From Clostridia bacterium (GTDB taxonomy: Bacteria; Bacillota; Clostridia; Christensenellales; UBA1242), in contig JAFWWV010000114.1 of assembly GCA_017523305.1 (NCBI GenBank), forward strand, positions 1 to 53,257: a stretch of DNA of 53,257 nt, read 5' to 3'. Shown in pieces: positions 6,603 to 21,600 of this stretch. The translations under genes and the position numbers were made by a program. Below the pieces are notes generated by a model. It ran no database searches. It was given only the letters and a program-made list of their open reading frames with translations, and had not been told where the DNA came from. Numbering within the stretch: the first letter of the stretch is position 1; each line of letters begins with the position of its first letter.

Positions 6603-9600
6603 ATGAAAAAAGTATTTTTATTTTTATCTATCTTAATGTTCGCTTTCACAGGCGTATTTTTTGCTTGTAGCGAAGATAGATACGCTGATTTAAAAATCAG
6701 TGTTAATTCTGTTGCCTCAACATCGGCAAACAAAAAAGTTACTTACAACAAAGCAGGTAAGTACTACGAAGTTCTGTACGATGATGAGTTTGTTATCAAT
6801 GCGAGTGTAACTTGCTCAAATGATATTAGTACATCACTTGAGTTTACATCAATCAATGATGAGTCAGTTCACAAGGTTGGTTCAACAAATACTCAAAATG
6901 GTACAAAGGCAACTTTTAAAGCTGTAGCTCCATCTTATGATGAGTTTTTCAGAATTAAGATTGAGTCTGTTGAAACAAACAGAAAGGCAGTTAATATTTA
7001 CATTAAAGTTGTGCTGCCAGTTGACGAAATCAATTTGACAGATAACCTTGGTGTTACATTTGGTAACCCGGTTGATCTTAATAGTCAAGAGGCTTTAACT
7101 TATGTATCTGTTGACCCTTCAGCACCATACGAAACAAACGAAAAGGGTGTTGACTTTGCTTTAACAACTTATACAGATTTAAACTCTAATACATATACTT
7201 TATTCACTAAAGAAAATGACCCAGACTCTTATTACTTTAAAAATGGTGAAGAAAAAGAAATTAAAGCTTTCTCTTTAACAGATGATATTTTAGTAGTTTT
7301 AGATGAAACTGTAGAAGGTAGCGTAAAAGTTTCTGGTAAATCAATTATGTTTGATGAAGACATTGCTTCAATCGAAATTGATACTGCTACTGAAGAAGAA
7401 AAAGAATTAATTGAAGATAACGATAAGTTAAAAGATGAAACAGATGTTTCAATTGTTAAACCTGTTGCTTTAGATGATATTTCTTTTATAGGTGGACAAG
7501 TTGTATTTAAAGACTACAATTCAGATAGTGTTAAAGATGCAAAATTAACAGCTTCATTATATTTAAATTCACTTGATACATATAAAGTAGGAGAAGTAAA
7601 TCACTACTATAATTATGAAAATATTCACTTTGCAGTAAACACAAAAGCAAGAATTCAAATCGCTGCTACAACAGGTTCAATTACTGTTGATGGAAAGAAA
7701 GTTGAAAGTGATATCAATGTTTTAAAACTTCCAGAGCCAGAAAGCTTGCTTTTAAGCCAAATTGTAGATAATGATACTGGAGAAGTAGTTGGTTACGAAA
7801 CAGATATTAAATTATCAGCAAATGGTGGTTCAGGCTTTGCTTATGTAGACTTTGTTGTTCAATATAAAGATTTTGCTAATAAACTAGAATATAGCTTTGC
7901 AGATCTTTACAACAAATATCTTGCATCATTAGATGCTGACGAACTTGCTTTACTTGATGATAATGCAAAAACACAAAAATTAGTTTTTGAAGCAACTGCA
8001 TTACCTTCAAACATTTCATTAACACAAGACGATAAAAATATCGATAATGTAGAAACTATTAAAATTTATGATGCATATAGCAATTCAAATGGTTTTTCTG
8101 CTTACGGTACAAAAATTAATGTTAACTTAACTCTTTCATCAGGAACAATGAGTTCAAAAATTAAAGATGAAAATAAAGGCGTAAGAGTTTTTGTTTCAGA
8201 CGCAGCAATGTCTGGTCTTGATGTAAGAAATTATTTTGATATTTATGACAGTTTATATAATAGAATTATTTTACAAACTGCTGAAATAGAAGAAACTGTT
8301 GTTTACTTCTTTAACCTTGATTTAACAAAGAGTAATGATAGTTATTTCTATGTAAAAGCTTCTAAAGATAATTTAGCTACTGATGCTAACTTTACTTTTA
8401 GTTTTGAAAATATTTTAAAATCAAGCATAAAAACTTATACAAACGAAGTTATTGAAGCTAATAGCGAATTTACAACTCTTAAAAATTTAACAACTTCATT
8501 TACAGCTAAAACTGTTAAAGGTGTTGAAGATATCTTAGTTTTATCAAAAGTTGTAACAGCTGAAGATAATTTCTATGCTTTAGATAATGTTAATGTTGAT
8601 ACAGAATCACAATACAACAAATTAGTTTTGAGAATTGCTGAAGGTGAACAAGTTACAGATAACTTAGGTTCAGTTATTGCATTTATGACAAACTTATTTG
8701 TTGCAGATAATATTAATATTTCTTATGACGAAACAGTTTTAAAATTATTCACATTAAATAACGACGACTTTATAGCTTCATTTGATGGTTCTTACAATGA
8801 TGATGTATTAGAATTTAAAGGTGTTTTAAGTGTTGTTGGTATTAAAATTTGTGAAGAAACAAGAATTGTTTTTACAGCTGAAAACGGATACGAAGTTGTA
8901 GTTCTTGTTGAAGTTGTAGAATCATATCAAGGTGTTTCAATTGATGTTAACCAAAGTTATGGTAAAAACATTATTGCTGAAAACTTTATTAATGCTTACA
9001 ATAATCCAAAATCTTATGATGTAAGTGCTAAAGTTAATGGAACATTTAACATTGTTTATAATGTAAATCCAAATGCTTCAGCAATTTCAGGTGTTAACTA
9101 TATTTCAAGTCAACAAGGTATTGTTGAAATTAACCCAGATAATGGTATGGTAAGCACTATTTCAAAAGGTGATACAATCATTACAATTGAATTTAACTAC
9201 TACAAATTTGAAGAAGTTAATGGTTATTATCAATGGGTTAATGGGGTAGAAACAAAATCATTTAAACTTAAAGTTTTTGTTCCTGCAACATCAATTAAAC
9301 TTGATAAGAGAATTGTAAATGTTTATTCATACGAATCACTTGGTTATGAATACCGTGATCAATCATTAGTAGAACTTAATGTTTTAATTTATCCAGAAAG
9401 TGCTACTATAGCAAATAGTGAAGAAAATGTTTCATTTGTATTATCAAATAACAATGAAAATTTAATCGGTAACAAAGGTATATACACAGCTTTCTTAAAT
9501 AAAAACGAAACAAAAGCAGTTGTTTATATTGTTGTTAGGGTAGAAGAATTTGGTACTATTGCTACTTTAACTTGTACAGTAAATATTTATAAAGCTCCAC

Positions 9601-12600
9601 AAGTTGAAGAAATTAAAGTTAGTGCTTTTGAAGGTTCAAATCCTGTAAAAATTGATATTTCAACTCCAGACGAAGACGGACATGATGTTTATTATGTTTC
9701 AACTCAAAATGATAGAAAATTAACATTTAACACATCAATTATTCCTGGCGAAAGAGAAGTTTTAGTTGATGACTTAGTTGTTGTTGTATTTAAAGCTGAT
9801 CAAGATTCAAAAGAAATGCTTGATGTAGATAAAGATAGAAATTATGCTAGCGTTTCATACGGAAACAATAAAGATTATACAGTAATTACAAATGGTCAAG
9901 ATTCTTTCTATCTTGAAACAGGTACTTACTATAGTGGTTACTTCTATTTAGTTGTTTTCTCAAGAGATAGTTTAACTTCTGAAACAGAAGGTACAAGATT
10001 TGTTAAAATTCTTATTCAAATTACAGATGGTACACAACAAAATCCTTATGTAGTAAGAAGTGCTGAAGAATTAATTGCAATTGGTGGCGCACCTACAAAA
10101 CACTATGTTTTAGGTAACGACATCAACTTAAGTTCAATTTCAAATTGGACTCCAATCAAAAACTTTGCTGGTTCATTAAATGGTTACAATATTAATATTG
10201 CTGATAGAAAAAATCCTGATAAAGGCACATATTTTAAAGTAACTGGTTTAAAAATTAATACAGTAAAAAGCGCTAATGTTGGTTTGTTTGAAAAAATTGC
10301 AAACACTAACGATAAAATTGGTGCTGTTATGAACTTAAAATTAGGTGTTTCTTCAATCAATTTAACAAACTATACAGTTTCAAATGCAATTGCTGAAGAT
10401 ACAATTAATATTGGTTCTATTGCAGGTCTTAATGATGGTGTTATTGTTAATTGCTCTGTAGAAATTAATACTTTTAGAGTTTCATTAACAAACAAAAACG
10501 CAAACGTTGGTGGTATGGTTGGTGCTAATGGTACTGGTGTTGGCTGCTTAGCTGGTGGTATTATTAACTTTAGTAACAATGCTACAAACGCTTCTGATTC
10601 ATTTAATTTAGATATTTCAGATGAAGATAACATTACAAAACAAGCTGATATTACACCTACTTCTCAAGTAGAAATGATTTCTGCTAACCCTGTAAATGGT
10701 GTAATTATTGTTTCAGATAAAAAGACTATTGAAGGTGAACCTGCTCAAATTGGTCAATATGTATTTGTTGGTGGTATGGTAGGTTACAACAATGGTGGAT
10801 TTATAAATGGTATTTATGGTATTTACAACTTAGCTAATGAAAAATCTAACTTTGTTGGTAATGCTTCTTCAGTAAGTTATTTAACAAATTATCAAAGCCA
10901 AGGTATTGATGTTAAAATTAATATTAACTATGGCGCTTATGCAGATATTGGTTTAATTGAAAACGAAGATTCAGCTATCGGTGGTGTAGTTGGTACAATG
11001 GATTCTGGTTCAATTAACAATATTAGTGTTGAAGGTCATATCGGTATGATTGACAATATGGCAACACGTAATGTTAAAGGTGCTTATAACAACGTTGGTG
11101 GTGTAGTTGGTAAAACAAGAAAAGTTTCTACTGACGACTACAACAAAAAAATTAATACTGTTTCTGCAAACGTTCAATTAAGAGCTAACGATAAAGTTGG
11201 TGGTATTGCAGGTTCAACAGAATTAACAAATATTTCTAAAGCTAGAGTAGAATCATACGAACAAACTTCTGGCAATACACAAACATTAATTATTGCAAAT
11301 AATCATATTGGTGGTGTGGTTGGTAGTGCATGTAGTACAAATATTACATATGCTTACAGTTATAGTTTCGTAAACGACTTTAACACTGATTATATGTCTT
11401 ATGGAGATATTTATTCTTTCGTTGATGAATCAATACTTGGTGGTTTAGTTGGTTCTGTTTCAAAAGACGAAGATGCTGCTGTTACAACAATCAAACAATC
11501 ATATTCAACATTTAATGTTATTGCTAGTGGTGAAAATTGCTTGGTAGCTGGCTTAGTTGGTAATGCAGAATTAAATTCTTACCCAATTTTAGAAGAAGTT
11601 TTCTATATCGGTGTATTATTTAATGCTACAGAAGGTGAAGAAGATTCAACAGCTAAAACAACATTTGCTTATAACGTAAAAGACGATCCATCTTTTGTTA
11701 CAGGCGCAGTTAATGGTTATAACTTCTATTACATTTTACAATATGCAGATAGTACTGATATCGAAAATGGTACAAATCTTGATTGCTTAATTATTGCAAA
11801 AGACGAATCATTTGTTAAAAAATGCTATGCAGGTGATGAATCATTATTAACATCAAGTATTTCAACAGAAAAAGTTTTAAAAGTTGAAATTTATGATGAT
11901 GAATCAGGTTCATACGAAAAAACAGAACTTGCTCTTAGAGTTCCTGCTTACGGTGTTACAATTGATGGTAATCCTTATGTTTGCAACTTTATTCGTTATA
12001 TACCTTCTTCAATTGAAGTTGATGTTGATGGCGATCCTGTTGCTATAGTAGGTGGTAACTTATCAATTAACTTTGGTGATAGCGATAAATACTACAGTTA
12101 TGTTGATACAAACGGCGATAAATACTTAATTATTAATTACGCTGTTTTAAATAACACATTTGATTTAGGTGAAATTTTTGAAATTACACCAAATCCAGTT
12201 ATTAGTGGTAACTTAAATATTTTAGTTTCATCTTCAGATAGTAAAAACTTAGTAATTACTGATGTTGGTGAACTTGTTGTAAATAAAGTAGGTTATTACG
12301 AATTAACATTTAGAGTAAAAGAAAATGTTAACGCAACAGCAGTTGTTAAAGTTTTAGTTTTAAAGAATTTTGATGAATTATTATTATCAAATACTCCAAC
12401 ATTTAAAACTTCATTATTTGATAACAATTCTTCAAATCCATATGATTTAAGAGTTAAAAATCAAATTAATACATTTAACATTTTTGCAGAATATGTTTTA
12501 GATGCTCAAGGTCAAGTTACATACGGTACAGTAGCTGATGCTTATGAAACAAAATATTTAACACAAATTACAAATACAAATAATTACTCACTTGAATATA

Positions 12601-15600
12601 TTGTAGAATATAAAGAAACAGCTTCATTTATTCTTGCAACAGCAGACCAATATGTTGAAGAAAATGGTTCAATTAAATTCTTGGTTACTGGCGAATATAG
12701 AATAACAATTAAAGTTGTTTTCAAAATGAATTCATTTGATTTTGAAATTAATAATAGTGAATGGGTTGTATACTTCAATATTTTTGATGGTGCAACAAAC
12801 ATTAACTTCAATACAGATGAAATTTGGTTACAAGGTCAAGAAATTTATGACAAATTACAACTTACATTAAACTCAGACGTAGGCGACTACGAAAGCTTAA
12901 GTTTAGTTGTAGATGATAGTTTAAGACAATTAGAATACAAATATATTTATGACGCTGAAAACAACGTTATGGGTGAAAAACCTGAAATATATGACTATTC
13001 AACAGGTGAAAAAGTTATTGTTGTTGAAGAAATTGACTATCCATTTAATATTTCTGTTCAAGAAACTTCAGCACAAAACGACATTTATTACTATACAGTT
13101 ATTGTTTCAATTAGAGATAACTTTAAAGCTGTTTCTCAACCAGAAAGATATACACTTTATGCTTATGATGGTAGACAAGCTTTAATTAATACTCCAGCAG
13201 ATGTTGAAATTGTTATTGCTCCACAAAGTTTGAAGGGTGTAAGTGGTATTCACTATGCATACACACAACAAGTTTCAAAATTAACTAATGTGGGTAATAC
13301 TGAAGCTGATTCTTCAGAAGGAAATGGTGCACAAGGCGATTACTTTAAAAACTATTCATATAGTTTTACAAACGAACCTAAAAACACAATTATTGCTGGT
13401 AACGAAGGTTTATTTGTAATTGATTTATATCCTTTCTATGCAAATATTACTTCTGTTTCAATTGATTCAAATATCGGTAAAGATAGTGGTAATGCTTTAC
13501 AATTTGTTCAACTTGTTAAAATTAAAGGTAACGCAGGAAATTATTATATTTATGCTCCTTTAACACAAAGCACAAATAATAATGGTATTTTCTTAAATCT
13601 TTACTCATTTGTTCCTGAAGATGTTGCTACAATTAACTATACTTCAGAATCATCTTCAGAAATTATTTATAAAAATGCAGATAAAAAATTAACATATAAG
13701 TTCTTTGAAGCTGATGCTTCTACATCATCAGAAACTGCAAGACTTTATGTAAAAACTATTGCTCCTACAAACTTAAAAGATGAAGAACAATTTGTTGTTA
13801 CAGTTACTGTAAAATACAATGTTGTTAACGAATCTGGTGTTTTAGAGGAAAGATCTTATCAATATGAACATAACCTTGTTGTTGAATCTGTTCCAGGTTT
13901 TGCAATGAAAGTTGCTCACGATGGTATCGATAGAGATATTATCGCTTACACAGGAACTGGTACAGCAAAAGCTACAACAGCTGACTGGTTAGAAATTATT
14001 CCTATTGTTGAAGAAGGTTATACATACGATTCAATTACACCTACATTAGTAAGGGGAGATAAAACTTTTGGTTCTTCTGAATATGTTGAACTTAGACCAA
14101 ACAATATTTTAATCTTAGGTAAAGAAGCTAGAGCAGGGGATAAAATTATAATTTCTGCTGTAGTAAAAATTGATTACGAAGGTTATACAGAGTCAAGAGT
14201 TTATACAAAAACTATTAATGTTGTTGATGTTGTAATTTCAAGTATTACTGTTAAAGATTTAGATCCAAACAATGATTTAAAAATTACAGTTTCTACTTCA
14301 AGACAACTTAGAGCAGAAATTATTGGTTTTGGTTTAGAAGAAGCTATTGAAGATGCTGAACTTAGAATTTCAAGAAGTGTAACATTAAGTACAAATACAA
14401 ATTACTATTGGCAAGCTAAATCAAATAAGAGTGGCGAACAATATGTAAACTTAGAATCAGTTTCATTAAGAAATTACTTACCATTTGTTGTAAACAAAAT
14501 TGCAATTTCTAATGAAGAAAGTGAAGTTACTATAAATTCAGAATTTATTGGTGCAGCTCAAAGTGTAAACACACAAACATTTAAATCACTTTCAAAAGTA
14601 ATGGTTCTTGAAGGTTCAACTGATGCTGGTACAGTAGAAATGAGATTAGCTTTATCTTATGTATACGAACCAGTAGAAGGTAAGATTGTTTTTGTTCCAA
14701 ATACATTTGATACTTTCTATACAGCTGAAAAATATTTCAATGTTGTTGTTACAGAAGATTCAAACGAAGATAATCCAACACCTATTTATGATGAAGAAGA
14801 TTTAAAGACAATGGCTGCTGCTTCAACTGGTAGTTTCATCTTAATGAATGATATTACTATTGATAACCATACAGCTTTAAAAGCAAACTTCTCTTCATTT
14901 GATGGAAATAATAAGGTTATTACTATTAATAACTTTACTTATAGTACAGATATTATTTCATCAACAGGTAATCACTCAATTAACTTAGGTTTATTTGATA
15001 CTGTTTCAGCAGATACAGTTATTAAAAACGTTATTGTTGCTTACCCTGCAGATAAAACTTCTGCTATGAACCTAAAGGGTTATTCAGAAATTAACTTTGG
15101 TGGTATTGCAGCTATTAACAATGGTGTTATTACAAACTGTGATGTTATTAGCACTGTTTATAGAGATAATGTTAACTTAGGTAATTATACTGATGTTAGT
15201 TACACATTAAATATTCAAACTGCTACTTCAATTTCAGGTAATGAAGTTGTTGCAAATATTGGTGGTTTGGTTGCTGTAAATAGTTCAACAGGTTTTGTTA
15301 CAAACTCTAGGGTTGGTAGAGACGAAGTTGATATTCTTTATGTATACGATAGTGAAGCTACTGTTGTTTATAAAGATAAATATAAACATACAGCACCTGT
15401 AACTGTATTTAAAGTTTATGGTAGAGCAAATGTTGGTGGCTTTGTTGCTGATAACCAAGGTACAATTTCTACAAGTTTTGCAAAGAATATGCAATTAGAA
15501 ATTATTAGTGAAAGCCCAACATCATTTGTAAAAACAGGTGGTTTTGTTGTTAATAATACAGGCTTTATTTATGGTTCATATGCTGCTGGTTGGGAAGAAG

Positions 15601-18600
15601 AAAATGGTAATATTGAAGATTACACAGAATTCGTTTCAACTAACAGAAAATTAGGCGGTGGTATTTATAGTAATGGTTTTGTTGGTGGTTTTGTTTTCAA
15701 CAACGAATCATACATTGAAGATTGTTACTCAAATATCAACGTAAGTGGTGATTTAATTTTCGCTGCTAAAACAGATTATATTAAATATTTAATGAATCCT
15801 GATGGCGCATCTCTTGTTACAGAATGGCCTTCACCAGCTGTTGGTGGATTTGTTTATAAAACTGCAACAGATAGTTATATAACAACATCATATTCATTAA
15901 GTAAAATTTACTCAGGCAAACTTAATACTCACGGGGCTTTTGAAGGTAGAGATACTTCACCAGACCCTAACTTCACAAATACAGGTACAATTGAAAACTG
16001 TTACTTCATGCAAGAAAAAACAGAAGATTTTGATTACGATCATGAAAGAGCAAGAATGCTTTCTGATGATCCAGTAATTAATCTTGAAGGTCAAGAAGAT
16101 GTAGCAGGTACAAACGAATTTGTTGAAAAGAAAAGCTTTAATAACTTTAGTTTTGATAACTCAATAACAAATTTCTATTATTATGACGGCGAAAGCACTG
16201 GTGGTGTTTGGGCTATTTATCAACAAGTAGGTAGCACAAATGGTTATCCAGAACTTATTAGTGCTAACACTATTGCAATGTCATGTAGAGTTATTAATGT
16301 TACAAAAACTAATAATTCAGAAACTAATACATATTACTATACATATGTAGATGGTTATGATATCGGTTCTTATTTAAACCCACACTTAGTTGCTAACTTT
16401 GAACAATATAACAACATCTTTAAAGATGCTATTGGTCAAGAAAGTTTCAATGAAAACATTACAACTAAATTTACAGGTAATATAAGACTTATTAAAAATA
16501 TTAACTTCTCAAACTCAGAAGAAGTTTACTCAACATCAGTAGAATACACATCATTAATTAACTTAACTTCAATTTTTGATGGTAACTACCTTGCAATGTA
16601 CAACATTAAATTGTCAGATACTTCAAGTGGTAAGAGTTCTTTCGGTTTATTCAAAGATATTTACTATGCTGCAGTTAAAAATGTAACATTGTCAGTTACA
16701 AGTGTTAACGCTGGTAATACAACAACTGTTGGTGCTTTAGCTGGTGCAATTGTTAATAGTAACGTTTCTAACATTACTTTAGTTGCTTCATCTGATGCTG
16801 GTGGTATTGTTACTGGTAATAACTATGTTGGTGGTTTAGCTGGTATTGTTATTTCAAGTGATACAGATAGACTTAATACAATTTCTGATATTCAATCTAA
16901 CTTATCAGTCGTTGGTAGTATTTCTTCAAGTAGTCAAGCTGTTTCAGCCGTTACTACTTCAAATATGATTTGGGAAAAAATTAAACCAACTTCAAGTTCA
17001 AGTGGTTTAAGTGAAGTTAATAACAACTTAAGATTACACCGTTTACCTTCAAATGTTTACTATGGTGGTGGTGTAGTAGGTCTTGCTGATTTAACACAAA
17101 TTATTGACGTTATTGGTAATAGCGATATTGAAGAACCTAACCTTTATAATATTCACGTAGGTGAGTTTATACCAAACACAATCTTGGCTGATGATAGCGT
17201 TGACTATGATCAACCTGTAAGTATAATTTCTGATTATGCTGGTGGTTTATTTGGTTTTGTAGGTTCACAAACTTATGTAGAATGTGCAGAGTTTATTGCT
17301 ACAACTGAAAACGAAGAACACTTTATTAGTGCTAACGAAGTTGCTGGTGGTATTGCTGCTATTAACTTTGGTAAAATTAGTCAAACATATGTTTCATTTA
17401 ATAAAGATGTAATTACAACTTTAGAAGAAGATATGTTTAAATATGTAAGTGGTGATGTTTCAGTTGATGTAAATGTTAACAGTACATTATTTGATAGTGG
17501 TACACCTAACTATATCGGTGGTATTGTTGGTGTTAACGCTGGTGACGGACGTAGTTATGGCTCTGGCTTTATTATTGATAGTTATAACCGTGTTGATGTA
17601 AGAAATAGTTATGCTAAAGGTGTTGGTGGTATTGTTGGTGGTACATATATTGGTGAGCTTACTAACGTTTATACAACAGCAAGCTTATTAGGTAACTTAA
17701 CAAGTCCAGACACAAAGATTGGTGGAATTATTGGTAAAATTTTTGAATCTGCCGAAGAAGGATATTTTGCAGATTATGCAGAAACAAATTCAGATTACAG
17801 TTCAATTGCTTTATCAAATATAGTTTCAGCAAACCTTTGGGATACTGAAGACTTTGATGCTTTATATGAATATGTAAATTCAGGGGCTGGTTATGTTGGT
17901 GCTTTATACGGCAAGTTTGAAAATAAAGCAGATGCAACAGGCAAAACATTGGTAAAAGAAAATGGTGGAATTTTTGTTGAGAACTATGTTTTAAGAGATT
18001 TCTCAGACCCAGACATTTCAACTATTGGTACAGATGATAAATTTAACCCTGCTGCAAAAGACGCACAAGGTAACGATTTATTAGAAGTTGGAAGTTATTT
18101 CGAATTATGGGGCGTTCAAGACGAAAACACTTATAATTACGATAGTTACTTATATTCATTCCTTTGCGATGGGGAAGCAAACGAAAGTATAATCGCTCCA
18201 AATGATTTCAGAGCATTATTCTCAGGAACAGATTATGGTGTTTCAACATTAAGAGATGTTTATTTTGCTGAATCAAAATGGTCTAGAACAATTTGGAATT
18301 ATAATGATGATATTTTATTACCAATTCTTGATTATGGTTATGAATCATCAGTTATTAGAATCTTTACTGCAAATCAATTTATTAACACTTTAAAAGAAGG
18401 TAACTCTTCAGGTAAACTTTATGTTATTATGAACGACCTTGACTTTAAAGGAGTTGATATTACACCTATTACAACAACCTTTAGGGGTCAATTGTATGGT
18501 AACAATATTACATATAAGATTGGTGAAAAAACTTACCAAAGAAAACCTATCTTATTCAATATTGAATGTAAACAAACAAATATGACTTCAGGTGTTTTTG

Positions 18601-21600
18601 CAATTTTACAAAATAGTACAGGCGCTACATTCTCTAACTTTAATATGGTCTTATCTGAATATGATGTTACTTTCAGTGATATCTTAGATAGCGAAACAAT
18701 CGCTTCTGTTTTACTTGGAAGTGCAACAAATACTTCAATAAGCAATGTTAATATTTACTCTTCATTAAAAGATGAAGTAAGCAAAGAAAGTATGCTTGAC
18801 TATAAATTTGCTAATACAGTTGAAGCTAAAAAATCTTTCACAGTTACTCAAGGTTATTATATTGATGATACTAATAAGGAAATTGGAAGTTATAGTCCAG
18901 TTGGTTACTTAAAATTAGCAACATTAAGAAGAAATGATAAATCAAGTACTGATGATAAGAGCTATAGCTATAACTATATCTTTACAGCAAATGTTACTAG
19001 CGATACAACATTTGAATTTAAAGGTAAGTTTGATGCTATTGACAACTCTTCAGTTGATTTAACTGAAGATGAACAAAAGGATTATCAAGAATCATTTGAT
19101 AATGCTGATCCTGCAAATAATATTTCATATACAACATATCCAATTTCAGTAACACATAATTGTGTAGCAAAAACAAATGCTTCAACAGTTGGTTTGTTTG
19201 TTGGTGTTGGTTCATTATCATACATCTCAAGTTCAAACGTTAGTGTTGATATTAATGTTAACTATACAAGAAAACCTTCAACTGCTAATGGTATTAAATA
19301 TGTTGGTGCTGTTGCTGGTAGAAATATTGGTGAAATTAGATATGTAGTTTCAAATTCAAGTATTTCAGTAACAAGTGGTATTACTTTAAACGATTATGAT
19401 ATTGAAGAATTATACTTCGGTGGTATCGTTGGTAATATTCAAGGTGTATTAAGATTCTTGTATGTAAGAAACAACGATTTAACAGTTGGTACTGCTGCTA
19501 GACCTATCGTTGCAAGAACAGGTTCTGCTGGAACATTTATGGGTAGTATCGTTGGTGCTGTAGATAGATACACAACTGTAAACGAAGCTATTGTTGGTGG
19601 TGCAAACTTCTTGTACATTACTAACACTGGTATAACAGCTTATCTTAGAGGTTTATCAAATATTGCTGGTGTAATTGGTCAAAACAGCTTTACTGTAGGT
19701 GATATTTATTACAAACAAAATATTGATGGATCTACTCAAGAAGCTAAAAAAGCAATTAATGTTAATGTTGATGATGAAAGTAGCTCTATTACTATTGGTG
19801 GTATTATTGCTACAAATAAATCAACTTACGTAACAAATGCTTATAACAATACTTCAATTTATGTTAACTTAGGCAAATATACAAAACTTGTTGTTGGTGG
19901 TATTATCGCTCAAACCGATAATAACGATTGCGAATTAACTAATGTTGTAAACGACGCAAAAGAAATTAAAGTAACAAGAACAGCTGGTTCTACTATGCTT
20001 GGTACAGTTTTCATCGGTGGTATTCTTGCTGATGCAACTGCTGTTGGTGCAACTGTTAACTTGAAAAATATTTTCTCTTCAACAAACATTATTTGTAGCC
20101 AAGAACAAGTAATGAGTATTGGTGGTGCTGTTGCTAAATGTCCAAATCTTTACGTTTATAACGTAATTGTAATTGGTAACATTTCTCTTGGAAGAGGTAA
20201 GGGTGATGGTATTAATGTTAATACTGGATCTTCAAAAGTTTCTTCATTATTCTATGCAGAGCCTCATAATATTGGTGGTCTTGTTGGTGAATGTTCCACA
20301 AGTTATACACAAGATATTGACTCTGTAGGTACAATTGTTTTAAGTTCAATTAGAGACTATGCTTTAGCTCAAAAATTACAACTTAGCATGGGTCCTGTTG
20401 TTGGAACAAATAACAGAATGATTGCAAACGAAACAAATACTTACTTCTGTGAACCAATAGCTCTTGTTCCAGATAATGGATATAACGCATACTTCAAGAG
20501 TATCGACCAAACAAAATTAGTTGGTAACGCAACTCGTGAATATGAAAAAATCTATAAAGGAATATTCAAAAATTCATTTAGTTTAGATACTTCAACAGAT
20601 ATTTATTCTAACTACTACAAAAATTACAAAAATAAAGGTACAGATAGTTATAAGTCAGGAACAAAATTAAGTCCTACTGCTTTAACAACTTCAACAACAA
20701 TTGAAGCAAATAAATACTATGTATTAACAAGCAATTATTCTGGATCTTTATCAACAACTGCTAAAGGTTGGGTTCTTAATGGTCAAGGCAAAGCTATTAA
20801 TGCTTCAAGCTATGTAATTAATGAAATCCCAGAAGATGCAGCTATTGTTGGTGTAATGATTAAAGTTAATAATACTTCTGGTAAAGTATTTGCAACAACA
20901 AATAATGGTTTCTTATTTGCTTGTGGTAGTTCTGGTTTAGTTTCAGCATCTACTTCAGCTGGTTTAGTTCTTAATAACTATGGTGTAATTAATACTTGCT
21001 TCAGTATCGCAAACATTAAAGCAAACGGTGCTGCTTCAGGTTTAGTTAACATTAATGGTAACGCCGATAAAGTAGGAAACATTTATAGTTGTTACTATTC
21101 AGGAACAATTACTCCTACACATGCAAACGCAAACATTGCTGGTTTAGTAGGTGATACTCAATTTGGTATAGTTTCAAATTGTTATACAATTGGTGACCTT
21201 GATATTACTGGTGTTAAACCAAAAAATACATATCCAATTGCAAATACAAATAACAAATACAACTTATATAATACTTACTACGATTACATTGCTTATGCTG
21301 GATTAAAGCAAAATGCAGATGGTAAGAGTGGTGAAGGTATTAGTGCTACTCAAGCAAGAAATATTGAAATTTGCAGACCAATTGTTGGTACAAGTCCAGT
21401 AGCATACACAAATATTGCTAGACTTGGTGCTGATGGTAAAGACAAATACGGTTTAATTACCGATAAAGGTGTTTATGTATGGTCTTCAACTCTTGCAGGT
21501 GATGAAAACGGCTTAAATTATACAAAATTAAGCGATACCTTAAAGGGTAGTTGGTTAAAACCTGGTGACGAACAACAAATTTCTGCTTTATTTGCTAAGT

